Shown: positions 1 through 9,689, numbered from the stretch's first letter. The stretch: 52,077 bases of DNA from CAYXRK01 sp964467615 (GCA_964467615.1 CAYXRK010000009.1:1-52077); one strand, 5' to 3'. The notes: a model not told the origin generated them from the sequence alone. Made by a program: numbers and translations.

Positions 1-95
1 CGAAACATAGCAGAAAACGAATAGATGCGCAATTATTTATGTCGTCGTGTATAGACAAGGCGAAACGCGCGCCTCAAGAAAAATGCCGCCTTGCG

Positions 96-3000
96 CTACG
101 AATCGCTTTCGATGCTCACAAACGGCGACCCCAACAAACCGCAGGCCTCAAAGCTTCGAGGTGCTCCCAACGCGCCCTCATAGTCACTCCGCGTGAATGA
201 AGTCTGGTTCCGCCCGCCTTGCGCGAAGTGCGGCCCAAGAAAGTTTCGCAGCGTGTTCGCCACCTCTATCTCTAGGAGTACGCGGCCCCGTTTCCACCAT
301 TTGGTGAGTTCGCAGCGATACGGCCTACGCCATATCTCGCCCGCAGCGCTGCCGTTCACCCGCACGCTCGCCGCCCCGACAAGCCCAGACATATTCAGCA
401 TGACGCGTTCCCCAGGTCGAAATGCCTCCGCTTCCGTCTCGGCGACATATAAGACCGACCCGAAGTAAAACGGCATGCCATGCTCAGGCCACGCCCCGAC
501 CGCTATCGGGCCCGAATCGAACTCCATCACAAACCGCGCGTTGTCGTCGGTCGCGACACGGAATTCTCCGCGGACCCACGGCGACTCGAAGGCCCACGCG
601 TCGTTGTATTCGCCTTCGATCGCCAACGTGTTCGTGCCCAGCAACAGTCGGGGAAGATTGACCGGCATCATGCACCGATCCAGCACGCGTTCCTTGACGT
701 TTAAGTACAACTCTTCGCCGTTCAAGAACACGCCCGCATCCTTAGGCAGTTCGATGACCGCCTGACAGGCCTCCGTCCACGGGATGATCGGCGAAATCTC
801 GAACGGCCATTCCGAACGAAGCCACACCGGTCCCTTCGCCCGCCGAATTCGCTTGTATAAATATTCGCGTGCGGAGGCGACAGTCATGGGCGCCCCGGTT
901 TCGTCGATGCGGCAGCAATCGAGCCGCAACACGTTTGCCGCCGCCCGTCGCCCGCGCCAGTCCAACGCGATTTGGTGCGTTTCACGAAACGTCCTTGCCA
1001 CCGGCACATTGACCGGAGTCTTCGCCGGAATGAATACGTGGATCTCCGGCACGCCGGGAACCAGCGTCCGCGTCGCCGTGAAAACTTCGTCTGCGTTCAA
1101 CCACCATTCCGGAGTCATCGCCCCACTGGCCACGTCCCAACGTTCCGCGACACATGCGCTCACACCCGTGCATTCAATACGCGCTTCTATCGTGGTCTCG
1201 CCCGTGTTGAGGACAGCGACGATTCTGCGGTCCTCCCACGCGCGCTCCGTCACGAGAATCGTCTCGGCCAATTCCGGAGGATCCGTTACGACCTTGACCG
1301 ACGCCAACCCCCACGCCCGAAGCTGCCCAATCACCGCGCCGTATTCGAAATGATCGATGCCATCGATCAGCCGCACGGCGTATTCATCGAAGAAATCTCT
1401 CGCGGCAGTCGCAGCGCTTCCATCAACGAGGATCGGTGCTGACCCAACGCACGCGATGCGCCCTCCACCCGTGGCGAAATCTTGAAGCACCTGCAACGTG
1501 TCGGACTTGATATCAACGCTCGGCGGTACGACGACCGCGCCGTAGCAGACCTTCCCGACGCGCAATGTCCTTCCCTCGGCGAACGCGTGTTTCGTAAGGA
1601 TGCCCTCATCGCCATAGTCGTGGTCGAATTGTTCCCGCAACAGCGCCGCGCTGAGCAATGCAAAGTGACGCGCCAGCAACTCCGGCACGGACATCCCACC
1701 TACGACCTCCTTGTCCGACATCGCGCCAGTCGTCGCCTGAAGACTCGACAACGGGTGCAAGAGTAGAACCGGACACGCGCGATAACCCCGCGAGAGCAAC
1801 CACGATGCCCGGGCCGCGGCCTCGATCAGTCCTCCCGAAAACTTCCAATGAGGCTGATGCGGGCCAATCGCCGGGACATTCTCAATCTTTCGATCTCCGC
1901 GCAGACTGTGCGGTGCGCCGTCCCAAACGACGCCCGCCGCGCCGAGCATCGAACATTCCACCGAATCACGAAAGGTCTGCTCGACGCTCACGCGCGGCCC
2001 GCCGTGACGGTAGAGCGATGCGAGCGGGCCCCCTCCGCCTAGTTGGTTGAGCGCCGAGGCCGCCTCCTTCACGTTCACTCGTCGTCCCTGTCGCGCCCTG
2101 AAGACGGCCGGACTCGCGCCCGAAATCTCGATGCATACAGTAGTCCCGCCGCCATGTTCCACGATAGGCGCGCCCGTCTCGCGAATCGTGTCAACGAGTA
2201 CTCTGTCCCCGCAAGACTCCACCGCGAAACCCACCTTGTGACGAGCACACCACGTCCTTAGCGGGAGTACCGCGCCCTCGCGTAACATCTCCGCGACGAG
2301 CGCCCAGTAGTCCGATCTCACGCGTCTGTGATCTGGAGTCTCGACGAGCAGCGAGGGCAAGTACGGGAGCAAGTCGTAGCCGCGTGTCTCACGAAAAAAG
2401 ACCGGCAGATCGGGATCCCATGCAATGCGGCCTGTGTCCGAAGGCAGAGATATCCCCGTCACGTAGAACCCCGACACCGTCGCCAGCATCCGCTTCAGGC
2501 GTTTCGAGTACCGCTCGAACGTCGCGTCAATAAAGTGCGCCGCGGCCTCCGAATTGAGACAGTTGAACGACCTCGCGTCTCGTCCGGCCCGGAACGCCAA
2601 CACCTTCGTCCCGATAAAGTCCTCGGCGCGCGTGTCGAACAGTATCGGAAAATAGCGCGGTGCGGGGAACTCCCACCCGGTGGCGTCCGACATGAATGCC
2701 GCAACGTACTCCGACGCGAAATCCGGGCCCACGTGCTCCCGGGCGATCGTGAAGCGCACCGGTTCCAAAAACGTCGCACCATATTCGAGCGGAGCACGTG
2801 TCCCCGCACCGGTCGCGGGCCACGCGTATTCCGCGTGCAGCCACACCGATACACTCCGTTTTTTGGCCCGCTTCAATACCGCGGCAAGCGCCTCGAACCA
2901 TGCGTCGGACAAATATGCGTCGCGCGGAAGTCCCTCCGACGCGCGAATCAACACGTGCCCGATGCCGCCATCGGCGAACGCGTTCAACTGCGCGACAAGC

Positions 3001-3098
3001 GCGGCCTCGTCTAGCGCGTCATTCCAGCGCCATACGATGCGTGGCCCAAACGATTCCGGTGGCCGCGCGAATGTCTTCCGATCGCTCTTGAGGCTCAT
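96..3098 (-). CDS. GH106-like (alpha-L-rhamnosidase-like) glycoside hydrolase
   Basis: A 1000-residue protein resembling the large GH106/alpha-L-rhamnosidase-like hydrolases common in planctomycete-type genomes. The N-terminus has the typical opening in which a PRIVWRWND segment is followed by a region reading like 'IGHVLIR' and 'VWLHAEYAWP', which in the family forms the first strands of the catalytic barrel. The last 250 residues read like a GH2-type galactose-binding jelly roll (ANVLRLDCCRI, WLRSEWPFEI, GVFLNGEEL, LGTNTLAIEGEYNDAW). Expected role: hydrolysis of rhamnose or related residues from plant or algal polysaccharide. No signal peptide is visible at the ATG, so it may be cytoplasmic, or the start may be wrong; no strong ribosome site precedes it. 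The gene lies 104 bases downstream of a hexapeptide acyltransferase on the same strand. Substrate is inferred from family resemblance only. Confidence 0.7.
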   Translation of the reverse strand: MSLKSDRKTFARPPESFGPRIVWRWNDALDEAALVAQLNAFADGGIGHVLIRASEGLPRDAYLSDAWFEALAAVLKRAKKRSVSVWLHAEYAWPATGAGTRAPLEYGATFLEPVRFTIAREHVGPDFASEYVAAFMSDATGWEFPAPRYFPILFDTRAEDFIGTKVLAFRAGRDARSFNCLNSEAAAHFIDATFERYSKRLKRMLATVSGFYVTGISLPSDTGRIAWDPDLPVFFRETRGYDLLPYLPSLLVETPDHRRVRSDYWALVAEMLREGAVLPLRTWCARHKVGFAVESCGDRVLVDTIRETGAPIVEHGGGTTVCIEISGASPAVFRARQGRRVNVKEAASALNQLGGGGPLASLYRHGGPRVSVEQTFRDSVECSMLGAAGVVWDGAPHSLRGDRKIENVPAIGPHQPHWKFSGGLIEAAARASWLLSRGYRACPVLLLHPLSSLQATTGAMSDKEVVGGMSVPELLARHFALLSAALLREQFDHDYGDEGILTKHAFAEGRTLRVGKVCYGAVVVPPSVDIKSDTLQVLQDFATGGGRIACVGSAPILVDGSAATAARDFFDEYAVRLIDGIDHFEYGAVIGQLRAWGLASVKVVTDPPELAETILVTERAWEDRRIVAVLNTGETTIEARIECTGVSACVAERWDVASGAMTPEWWLNADEVFTATRTLVPGVPEIHVFIPAKTPVNVPVARTFRETHQIALDWRGRRAAANVLRLDCCRIDETGAPMTVASAREYLYKRIRRAKGPVWLRSEWPFEISPIIPWTEACQAVIELPKDAGVFLNGEELYLNVKERVLDRCMMPVNLPRLLLGTNTLAIEGEYNDAWAFESPWVRGEFRVATDDNARFVMEFDSGPIAVGAWPEHGMPFYFGSVLYVAETEAEAFRPGERVMLNMSGLVGAASVRVNGSAAGEIWRRPYRCELTKWWKRGRVLLEIEVANTLRNFLGPHFAQGGRNQTSFTRSDYEGALGAPRSFEACGLLGSPFVSIESDS

Positions 3099-3202
3099 GC
3101 TTCACAACGTGACGAATAAAAAGGGCAAGCAAGAGTACACGTTCGAGTTAGGAAGGCAAAACGGCGGATCGTCAAACACTCGCGACGACGAACTCGCCGT
3201 CC

Positions 3203-3898
3203 TCATTCTTTCGACGCGGTAGAGGCCGCGTCACTGCCTGCGTCCCGCGCGTTGGCGTGTTCGCCGTTAACGCCATCCTCACTAGCGCTTCCGCCTTGGG
3301 GCGTGTCGGCCCAGCGATCGTCGCGCACGCCGTAGATTCTGCCGAGCTCCTCGAGTTGCCGCATCACGCGTTCGGGCACATTCTTCGTGCGGTGGGCTAT
3401 CCTTCGCGCCGGCGCCCCCGCCCAAATCTCATAGTCGCCGATGTTCTTCGTCACAATCGCCCCGTGGCTAACTACCGCCCCGTTCCCAATCGTGACGCCG
3501 GGCCCGATGTACACGCCCGACCCAATCAGGCATTCCTCTCCAATGATAATCGGCTCGGCAATGTACGGCGTATACCGCCAGTGCTTGTCCGTGCCGTGGA
3601 CCACGTGGTTCGTGTCCCGAATGACCGTGTTCTCCGCAATGCCGGTAAACGTCCCAATCTGAATCAGAGTCGTTGCTTCCATAATGACGTTGTAACTCGC
3701 GCCCGTACGGTCCGCGAACAGAATCTTGGCCCCCTTGCTCGCGCGCAGGACGACGTTGTTGCGAAACCGGCAATCGTCCCCGACTTCGACGTGCCCATCG
3801 ATCTCCATGTATTGGCCGGAGAAACGGAAACGCTTTCCCTTCTTAGCAAACTGCCGGCCATATTTCCACTGCCGCCATTCACGGTCAATCGCGCCCAT
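3203..3898 (-). CDS. Left-handed beta-helix (hexapeptide) acyltransferase
   Basis: A 231-residue protein whose middle consists of hexapeptide repeats of the [LIV]GxxxX type (IDGHVEVGDDC, IGEECLIGSGVYIGPGVTIGNGAVV). They end in the classic closing segment of acetyltransferases, IWAGAPARRIAHR. This fold transfers acetyl or other acyl groups from CoA to sugars, often in polysaccharide or lipopolysaccharide synthesis. The last 40 residues are Ala/Gly/Asp-rich and look disordered. The start ATG at 3898 gives MGAIDREWRQWKYGRQ. The divergent neighbour is recA, about 100 bases away before its promoter; the glycosidase gene lies downstream on the same strand. The acceptor cannot be named from sequence. 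Confidence 0.85.
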   Translation of the reverse strand: MGAIDREWRQWKYGRQFAKKGKRFRFSGQYMEIDGHVEVGDDCRFRNNVVLRASKGAKILFADRTGASYNVIMEATTLIQIGTFTGIAENTVIRDTNHVVHGTDKHWRYTPYIAEPIIIGEECLIGSGVYIGPGVTIGNGAVVSHGAIVTKNIGDYEIWAGAPARRIAHRTKNVPERVMRQLEELGRIYGVRDDRWADTPQGGSASEDGVNGEHANARDAGSDAASTASKE

Positions 3899-4005
3899 TC
3901 AACAGTCCTTCGTGTTTCCCTAGCCGGAATCATAGCAACTATCGGCCAAACAGGGGCCGGTGTCGCCGGATGTCCCGGACAACTCGGTTTCTTAGAATAG
4001 GGGGG

Positions 4006-4034
4006 TTGACAACCGGACAGGGGTGTGTCATTAT
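4006..4034 (+). promoter_or_regulatory. recA promoter (-35/-10)
   Basis: A perfect -35 hexamer TTGACA lies at 4006-4011. A -10-like CATTAT lies at 4029-4034, with a 17-base spacer. The recA start codon follows 45 bases after the -10. Sigma-70-type recognition is inferred from spacing and match. Confidence 0.7.
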
Positions 4035-4043
4035 GCGCCGAGT

Positions 4044-4055
4044 GAATATTTGTTC
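4044..4055 (+). promoter_or_regulatory. Candidate LexA (SOS) operator of recA
   Basis: The dodecamer GAATATTTGTTC matches the GAAC-N4-GTTC LexA box known from Gram-positive-type LexA with one mismatch (GAAT for GAAC). It begins ten bases downstream of the -10 hexamer, overlapping the expected transcription start, where a repressor would block initiation. Binding is inferred from sequence and position; no lexA gene lies in the window. Confidence 0.55.
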
Positions 4056-4079
4056 AGTTACATGGAAGGAGAATTGGCC

Positions 4080-5138
4080 GTGGCGACGCAGAGACTTGAG
4101 ATGAAGACCAAGGCGCTTGAAATCGCGATAAATCAATTGGAAAAGCAGTACGGAAAAGGGACGTTGCTCCGACTGGGCGACGAATCCTTTACGAACAATC
4201 TCCGCGTGATATCGACGGGAAGCATTTCACTGGACATTGCCACGGGTGTCGGGGGAGTGCCGCGGGGCCGCGTCGTGGAAATCTTCGGACCGGAGTCCTC
4301 AGGAAAGACCACGCTGGCGCTTCACGTAGTGGCGAATGCGCAGCGCGAAGGGGGAATAGCGTGTTTTATCGACGCGGAACACGCCCTGGATCCCGGATTT
4401 TCCGCGAAGATCGGCGTGGATGTGGACAATTTGCTCATATCGCAGCCGGACTACGCCGAACAGGCCCTCGAAATTTGCGAAACACTCGTGCGCAGCAATG
4501 CGGTGGACGTCGTCGTTATCGACTCCGTTGCGGCGTTGGTCCCCAAGGCCGAAGTCGAAGGCGAAATGGGCGACGTCCATATGGGGCTCACCGCTCGCCT
4601 GATGTCGCAAGCGCTCAGAAAGCTGACCGCCGCCATAAGCCGCTCGAACACATCGGTCATCTTTATCAACCAAATTCGCGACAAGATTGGCGTCATGTTC
4701 GGCAGTCCGGAGACGACCCCCGGTGGCCGCGCGCTCAAATTTTATTCGTCCATGCGGTTCGATGTGCGCAGGATATCGGCGATTAAAGAACGTGAAGAGA
4801 ACGTCGGCAGCCGGGTACGCGTCAAGGTCGTGAAGAACAAGGTCAGTCCGCCGTTTCGTCAGGCGGAGTTCGATATTATGTTTAATGAAGGCATATCATA
4901 CGAGGGCGACGTGCTCGATCTCGCACTGGAAGACAAGTCGATGCAAAAGAGCGGCGCGTGGTTCTCGCTCGACGGCGAGAACCTTGGACAGGGCCGCGAG
5001 AACACGCGTCAGTTTCTGCGCGAGAACCCCGCGATCACCGCGAAACTCCGCGATCGAGTGCTCAAGAACAAGGGTATCCACTGGTCCGTTGACGCCGACG
5101 AAGCGCAAGGCGAAGCGAAAGCCGCGTCCGACCAATAA
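4080..5138 (+). CDS. recA: Recombinase RecA
   Basis: RecA, 352 residues: ATP-dependent strand exchange and LexA co-protease in the SOS response. Walker A reads GPESSGKTT, Walker B ends in VVVIDSVAAL, and the L1/L2 DNA-binding region includes GEMGDVHMGL, FINQIRDKIGVMFGSPETTPGG and ALKFYSSMRFDVRR. The C-terminus is acidic, as expected. The frame is open further upstream (GTG at 4023, ATG at 4062). I chose GTG 4080 because AAGGAG at 4066-4071 sits eight bases before it and the product then begins MATQRLEMKTKALEIAI, the normal RecA beginning. No recX follows; instead the next reading frame starts near or inside the recA end. Confidence 0.97.
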   Translation: MATQRLEMKTKALEIAINQLEKQYGKGTLLRLGDESFTNNLRVISTGSISLDIATGVGGVPRGRVVEIFGPESSGKTTLALHVVANAQREGGIACFIDAEHALDPGFSAKIGVDVDNLLISQPDYAEQALEICETLVRSNAVDVVVIDSVAALVPKAEVEGEMGDVHMGLTARLMSQALRKLTAAISRSNTSVIFINQIRDKIGVMFGSPETTPGGRALKFYSSMRFDVRRISAIKEREENVGSRVRVKVVKNKVSPPFRQAEFDIMFNEGISYEGDVLDLALEDKSMQKSGAWFSLDGENLGQGRENTRQFLRENPAITAKLRDRVLKNKGIHWSVDADEAQGEAKAASDQ

Positions 5139-5184
5139 GGGCCACTCCGCCCAACCGGCCTCCCGCGCGGGCCGTGGCGGCCGG

Positions 5185-8154
5185 TTGGGCCTCCTCGTTC
5201 TGCTGCTTGTTACCGTTTCATTCGCGGCGGGCGCCTTGTTTCTGCGGTCCAGGCTCGATGATTTTCGCGGCCGTTTCGAAGCCGCCCTCGAGAAGCAGAC
5301 GGGCGCTTCGCTCCATCTCGGTCCCATCACGGTAAATGGTCTGCGCGGACTGCGGGCCGAAGGCTGCCAAATCGAGATCACCACGCGGCACGGCCCGAGC
5401 ATGCGTGTTGCCGCGCCGGTAGCGTACGCGTTTTTGGACTTGCAGGAACTGCTGCGGGGGCGCGTTTCGATTCGAGAGTTGGTCGTCGACGACGCCGAGT
5501 TCGTGATCGAGCGGCCGGCCGACGCCCCGTGGTACGACCCGGAAGGCTTCTCGCTCGAGGATGAACTGAAACTCCCCGACTCCGCGGAATTTAGAATCAG
5601 CGGCGATCGCGGTTCGCTTTTCGTAAAAAATGTGGTGCGCGGAACGAACGCGACCATCGCCAACATGCACTTCGACATCGCCCGATTGCGCCGTGCCCGG
5701 GACGCCCACGCATACGTTGACGGGTTCGTCGACGGAAATGCCGAGAAATCCATCCAGGTGAATCTGAGGTTCGCTTCACTTGACGACTTCGAAATTCGTG
5801 CGCAAAACCATTCGCTGACGGCGGAGGACGTAAACGTTTTTCTGCCGGCGGATCGCCAATTCGTCACGGCGGGAAAAGCATCACCAACGCTTTGGATAGA
5901 TGGCCGTCCGAACGGGACCGTGATGATGAGTATGGACAGCCGGATTGAAGGGTTGACCTTGCGCGATCAACCCGACTTTATGGCGCCTGCCACCGGCGAT
6001 CTGGTCCTCAGCGCGGCCTACGATTGGAAGAAACGGGTCTTGGCCATCACGAGCGCGAAAGCCGAGACCCCCGACCTGGCGGGCGCGCTCGAAGGGACGA
6101 TCTATTTCGGTTCCGACTATCCGGAATTTGATCTCCGGCTTGTCGCGTCCCGGTTGCCATTGGTCGATCTGTTCGACTACGCCTTCGATACAAACTTAAA
6201 CGAGTACGGCGAAACCGACATATCCCTGGGCCAGCCGCAAGAACTTGTCCTCGGCTTGGCCGGGACGTCCGACGCGCCGCGTTTCGCGGCGGTCGCCAAG
6301 GCGGGATCGGGTCTCGTGAAGTTCCGGCCCTTCAATCCGGACTATCCAATAGTCGACCTCAACCTCGGCGAGGTCGAAGCGCTGTGGAATTCTCAGACCG
6401 ATTCGATTTCGGCCCGCCTCTCGATCGTCAATGGAGACGCCGTGGACGGGTTCAGCGGCTTGACCTTTAGCAGTATCGCGGCGGGGATAGAAGTCGAAGG
6501 GGATACGCTTCGGTTTTCGACCCCGCTGAATGCACAGGTCCGAGGTCAACGCGCCGTCGCGTCGGGCGAGTACAACTTCGAAACGCGGGCAGGGTCGTTT
6601 ACCGTGGACGGAACGATCAACACGCTTGAAGATACCAAGCTCGCGTCATTGTTCGACAAGACTACGCTCGGCGGGGCCGCTTCGGTGTCGGCCGAGATCG
6701 CGTTGTCCGGCGACACCGCTGTGGTGCGCGGGGACCTCGACGCGACGCAATCGGCCATCGATTTTGATTGGTGGTTTTCGAAGGCCGCTGGAATTGGCGC
6801 GAAGGCGGCTTTCGAGGCGAAGTGCGTGCAGGGCACGTCCATCGAGCTGGCGCTGACCGGCGTCGATCTCGCGTCCACCGCTTTGTCGGCCACGCTGTCC
6901 GCCATCCCCAGCAACGACCGGAAGAGCGGTTGGCGGTTGACGCACGTCACCGCCGAGTCTCAACACATCGACCCCACCGGGCTGGGTATGTGCCTACAAG
7001 TCCCCTATCGCATCACCGGCAAACCGGGAACGGCGGGCCACTTCGAGTGGATCGCCGACGAAGCCGAAAGCGGTCACTCGTCGCATACGCTGTCCGCGCG
7101 GTTCGAGGAACTGGTCTTGGATCCGGAGGTACCGGATGAGACGAGCCGCGGCGTTTGCAGGGACATCGACCTCGCTGCAACGTTTGAAGACGGGGTGGAA
7201 CGCCGCCGTCACGTCGATATTCGCGCGAGCGAGTTGTCGGTCCCGCCATTCGGCAACAACTGGATATTGCCTCTACGTCCCGACGATGCCCCTCCAGACG
7301 GTTCATGGACGTATGACGTTGCAGTGCAAAAACTGGACGCCGCGCCTTGGATCGCGACCGACTTTTCCGCGACGGCGTTCGTGACTCCGCGCAGTTCGGG
7401 TTTTGAGCGATTCGAAGGCGACGTGGAAGGCGGGACCATTTCGGGCCGCTACGAAAGCGTGAAGGAGGAAAATTCGTACACGTTCGAAGGCAAGTGGAAC
7501 AACGTGCCTGCCCGCTATTTGCTTCAACATCTTCACTACCCCGACGTGCTCTCGGGAAGAATGACGGGAACGGCGAAGTATTCGCTGGATCGCGACAATC
7601 CCGGCACGCTGCAAGGCGAAGGCAGTTTCGATATTAACAACGGCCAGTTCAGCGCTGATTTTCTGTATTCCGTGCTCGAAGGAAAGATGGAGAACGAGTT
7701 GGCTTCGCTGCCTCCGTCGCTCCGGTTTCAGCGGTTTCACGCGGACGTACGGATGAACGGTGATCGGATCGAAACGCCAAATCTCGACCTCACCGCGGAA
7801 GGTATCAAACTCCACGGAGGAGGCTACTTCATTCGAGAGGGCGACATGGACTACACCATTCACGTCGGTGTTACGCCCCAGACCGCCCAGCAGATGCCGA
7901 TGTTTCTCGAATACTTCAACGTGCAGGGACACCGGCTTGCCCAGCAGGACATCGAATTGGCGTTCCAGGTGGATGGTCCGACGTTTAACCCGCGCGGACA
8001 GCTTGCGGGAATGCCGCCCGCAAGTGTAACTTTATTGAGCGGCGCGCTGGAAATCACCACGGACGCGATCAAAATCATTGACTTGCCCCGTCGAATATTG
8101 CTTGATCTTTTGAAAACCGGCGGGGGAATCGTCGGCGTTTCGCGAGAGCGTTAG
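5185..8154 (+). CDS. AsmA-like/DUF3971-type inner-membrane-anchored protein
   Basis: About 989 residues. One hydrophobic segment lies at the very N-terminus (LLVLLLVTVSFAAGALFL), then a long beta-rich periplasmic region. The final part resembles the AsmA-like C-terminal domain (GSFDINNGQFSADFLYSVLEGKMENELASL, then LTAEGIKLHGGGYFIREGDMDYTIHVGV in two parts). Family members such as AsmA, TamB and YhdP are thought to move phospholipid between membranes or help outer-membrane assembly. The start is uncertain. The frame is open from 4885 inside recA, but no ATG lies between 4885 and the hydrophobic segment. TTG 5185, with a weak GGCGG upstream, is the only standard start giving a plausible signal-anchor. 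It lies 46 bases after the recA stop, so translational coupling is possible. Confidence 0.75.
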   Translation: MGLLVLLLVTVSFAAGALFLRSRLDDFRGRFEAALEKQTGASLHLGPITVNGLRGLRAEGCQIEITTRHGPSMRVAAPVAYAFLDLQELLRGRVSIRELVVDDAEFVIERPADAPWYDPEGFSLEDELKLPDSAEFRISGDRGSLFVKNVVRGTNATIANMHFDIARLRRARDAHAYVDGFVDGNAEKSIQVNLRFASLDDFEIRAQNHSLTAEDVNVFLPADRQFVTAGKASPTLWIDGRPNGTVMMSMDSRIEGLTLRDQPDFMAPATGDLVLSAAYDWKKRVLAITSAKAETPDLAGALEGTIYFGSDYPEFDLRLVASRLPLVDLFDYAFDTNLNEYGETDISLGQPQELVLGLAGTSDAPRFAAVAKAGSGLVKFRPFNPDYPIVDLNLGEVEALWNSQTDSISARLSIVNGDAVDGFSGLTFSSIAAGIEVEGDTLRFSTPLNAQVRGQRAVASGEYNFETRAGSFTVDGTINTLEDTKLASLFDKTTLGGAASVSAEIALSGDTAVVRGDLDATQSAIDFDWWFSKAAGIGAKAAFEAKCVQGTSIELALTGVDLASTALSATLSAIPSNDRKSGWRLTHVTAESQHIDPTGLGMCLQVPYRITGKPGTAGHFEWIADEAESGHSSHTLSARFEELVLDPEVPDETSRGVCRDIDLAATFEDGVERRRHVDIRASELSVPPFGNNWILPLRPDDAPPDGSWTYDVAVQKLDAAPWIATDFSATAFVTPRSSGFERFEGDVEGGTISGRYESVKEENSYTFEGKWNNVPARYLLQHLHYPDVLSGRMTGTAKYSLDRDNPGTLQGEGSFDINNGQFSADFLYSVLEGKMENELASLPPSLRFQRFHADVRMNGDRIETPNLDLTAEGIKLHGGGYFIREGDMDYTIHVGVTPQTAQQMPMFLEYFNVQGHRLAQQDIELAFQVDGPTFNPRGQLAGMPPASVTLLSGALEITTDAIKIIDLPRRILLDLLKTGGGIVGVSRER

Positions 8155-8230
8155 AGATCCGTTGGGGGCCCGAGACTAGGGTCCGCCAAGCGCGGGACTC
8201 GAGTGAACACTGGGGGGGCGTTCTGGCACT

Positions 8231-8815
8231 ATGGATATCAAGATTGGCAAGAGCGCGCGAGTCTGCGTTGCGTGCGAGTGCGATTTCGTCCACGACGAGT
8301 TGATCCATTCGGCGCTCCGTATGCAGGACGGGGAATTCAAACGATCGGATTACTGCGCGAACTGCTGGACTCCGGTCGGATCCCAATCCGCGTACTCTTC
8401 CTGGGAACTCAATTATTACGATCCCAACGTGGCCGAGCAGGCCCCGGCTGAGTCGTTTTCTCCGCTTCGCAAGTTGTTCTACGATTCAGTCGAATCCGAA
8501 AATCGCGGCGCGCTCGCCGTCGCTTTTCTGGCGGCGCAGCTCTTGAGGCGGCAGAAAGTTTTCCGACTCATTAAGGAAACCGAAGACACGGAAACCGGAT
8601 TGACATTGATACTCTTCAACGATCGGATCGGCAATCGGCTCATCGAGGTCCGCGATCCGAGTCTGGGCCATGCGGAGCTTGATGCAGGCAGACTGGTCCT
8701 TATCGAGGAACTGAACCGGCTGGAGGACCCCGAATGCCCCGCCGAAGAAACGGCCGGCGCGTCGGGCGCCACGGAGCACGATGTCGAGCAACAACCCGAA
8801 ACCGCGAAAGCCTAA
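8231..8815 (+). CDS. Zinc-ribbon-like hypothetical protein
   Basis: A 194-residue protein I do not recognise by name. The first 46 residues carry Cys12, Cys15 and Cys17, and a second pair Cys42-x-x-Cys45, spaced like a four-cysteine zinc ribbon (VCVACECDF ... DYCANCW). The middle is helical (ALAVAFLAAQLLRRQKVFRLIKE) and the tail is acidic and alanine-rich. The 3' end overlaps the start of the SPOR-domain gene by 35 bases in another frame, which argues for cotranscription and coupled translation with it. Genomes of this group often have such a small zinc-binding protein upstream of envelope genes, but no function can be assigned here. Confidence 0.8.
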   Translation: MDIKIGKSARVCVACECDFVHDELIHSALRMQDGEFKRSDYCANCWTPVGSQSAYSSWELNYYDPNVAEQAPAESFSPLRKLFYDSVESENRGALAVAFLAAQLLRRQKVFRLIKETEDTETGLTLILFNDRIGNRLIEVRDPSLGHAELDAGRLVLIEELNRLEDPECPAEETAGASGATEHDVEQQPETAKA

Positions 8816-9689
8816 ATCCCCGCTGTCGCAGGAAAAGTATTCGGCCGAGCTAACGTCCGGCCAATTGGTCGTAGGTACGTCGGTCCTTCTTCTCGCGCTG
8901 CTTGTGGCGTTCATGTTCGGCGTGCTGGTCGGTCGGTTCCAGCCAACAAACGGCGACAAAGCATTCGCAGCCGCCAATCCGCAGGGCACGGGAATCCGGG
9001 ATACCCCTCCGGAACAAATCGCCGCCGCGGAGCGTGGCCCCGTCACCATCGACCTGCCGCGGCCGCGCGACATGGCGCCGGTGTCTTCCGCCGATTCGGG
9101 CGAAGGCAGGCAGACTAGCCCTCGGCTCGATGCGCTCGACGCCGCACCGAGTGAATCGCCAACGCCGGCCACAACGGCGCCAGGACCCGACGAACGGGCC
9201 CCGAACGATCTTCCGCTGGCCGATCCGGGAGCATCGTCGAAACCCAACGAAGCCGTTTCGCAAGGCGAAGTACCAACCGCCAATGCCCAGACAGCGCCGA
9301 CTTCGCTCGAAGATATCGAGCCGCCCCCGCCGTCGCGAAATCCCGGAGATCCGCAGGACACCGCTCAGCCAAATCGCGACGCGACGCCTACGGTGCCTAC
9401 GTCGGAAACGCCAACGCAAATTACAGCGCCACGCGCCGCCGCCGGTAATTTCACCGTACGGATCGCCGCGTTCGGTCAGCGCCCAAATGCCGAGCGAGCA
9501 AAAGCCGCGCTGGAACGAGCTACGTCCGGAAAGTTCCCTGGCGAGATAGTCGATTCACCTACGGGCAGACTTGTCTACCTTTTCGCTGGACGGTATCCTG
9601 GCCGCGCGGATGCTGAAGAAGCGCGCAAAGAGTTGAGGGACACGTACAAATACACCGATTGTTATGTAGAAGAACGGTCTCGAAGTTAG
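8781..9689 (+). CDS. SPOR-domain membrane protein
   Basis: A 302-residue bitopic protein. Residues 1-27 are cytoplasmic and basic, a single membrane helix follows (LVVGTSVLLLALLVAFMFGVLV), then about 170 residues of Pro/Thr/Ala-rich, probably disordered periplasmic linker. It ends in a SPOR domain from about residue 220: FTVRIAAFGQRPNAERAKAAL, then IVDSPTGRLVYLFAGRYPGRADAEEA and a last strand. SPOR domains bind peptidoglycan stripped of stem peptides, so a septal or cell-wall role is likely (FtsN/DedD-like architecture). It overlaps the preceding zinc-ribbon gene and precedes a ketopantoate-reductase-fold gene by 42 bases. Confidence 0.85.
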   Translation: MSSNNPKPRKPKSPLSQEKYSAELTSGQLVVGTSVLLLALLVAFMFGVLVGRFQPTNGDKAFAAANPQGTGIRDTPPEQIAAAERGPVTIDLPRPRDMAPVSSADSGEGRQTSPRLDALDAAPSESPTPATTAPGPDERAPNDLPLADPGASSKPNEAVSQGEVPTANAQTAPTSLEDIEPPPPSRNPGDPQDTAQPNRDATPTVPTSETPTQITAPRAAAGNFTVRIAAFGQRPNAERAKAALERATSGKFPGEIVDSPTGRLVYLFAGRYPGRADAEEARKELRDTYKYTDCYVEERSRS

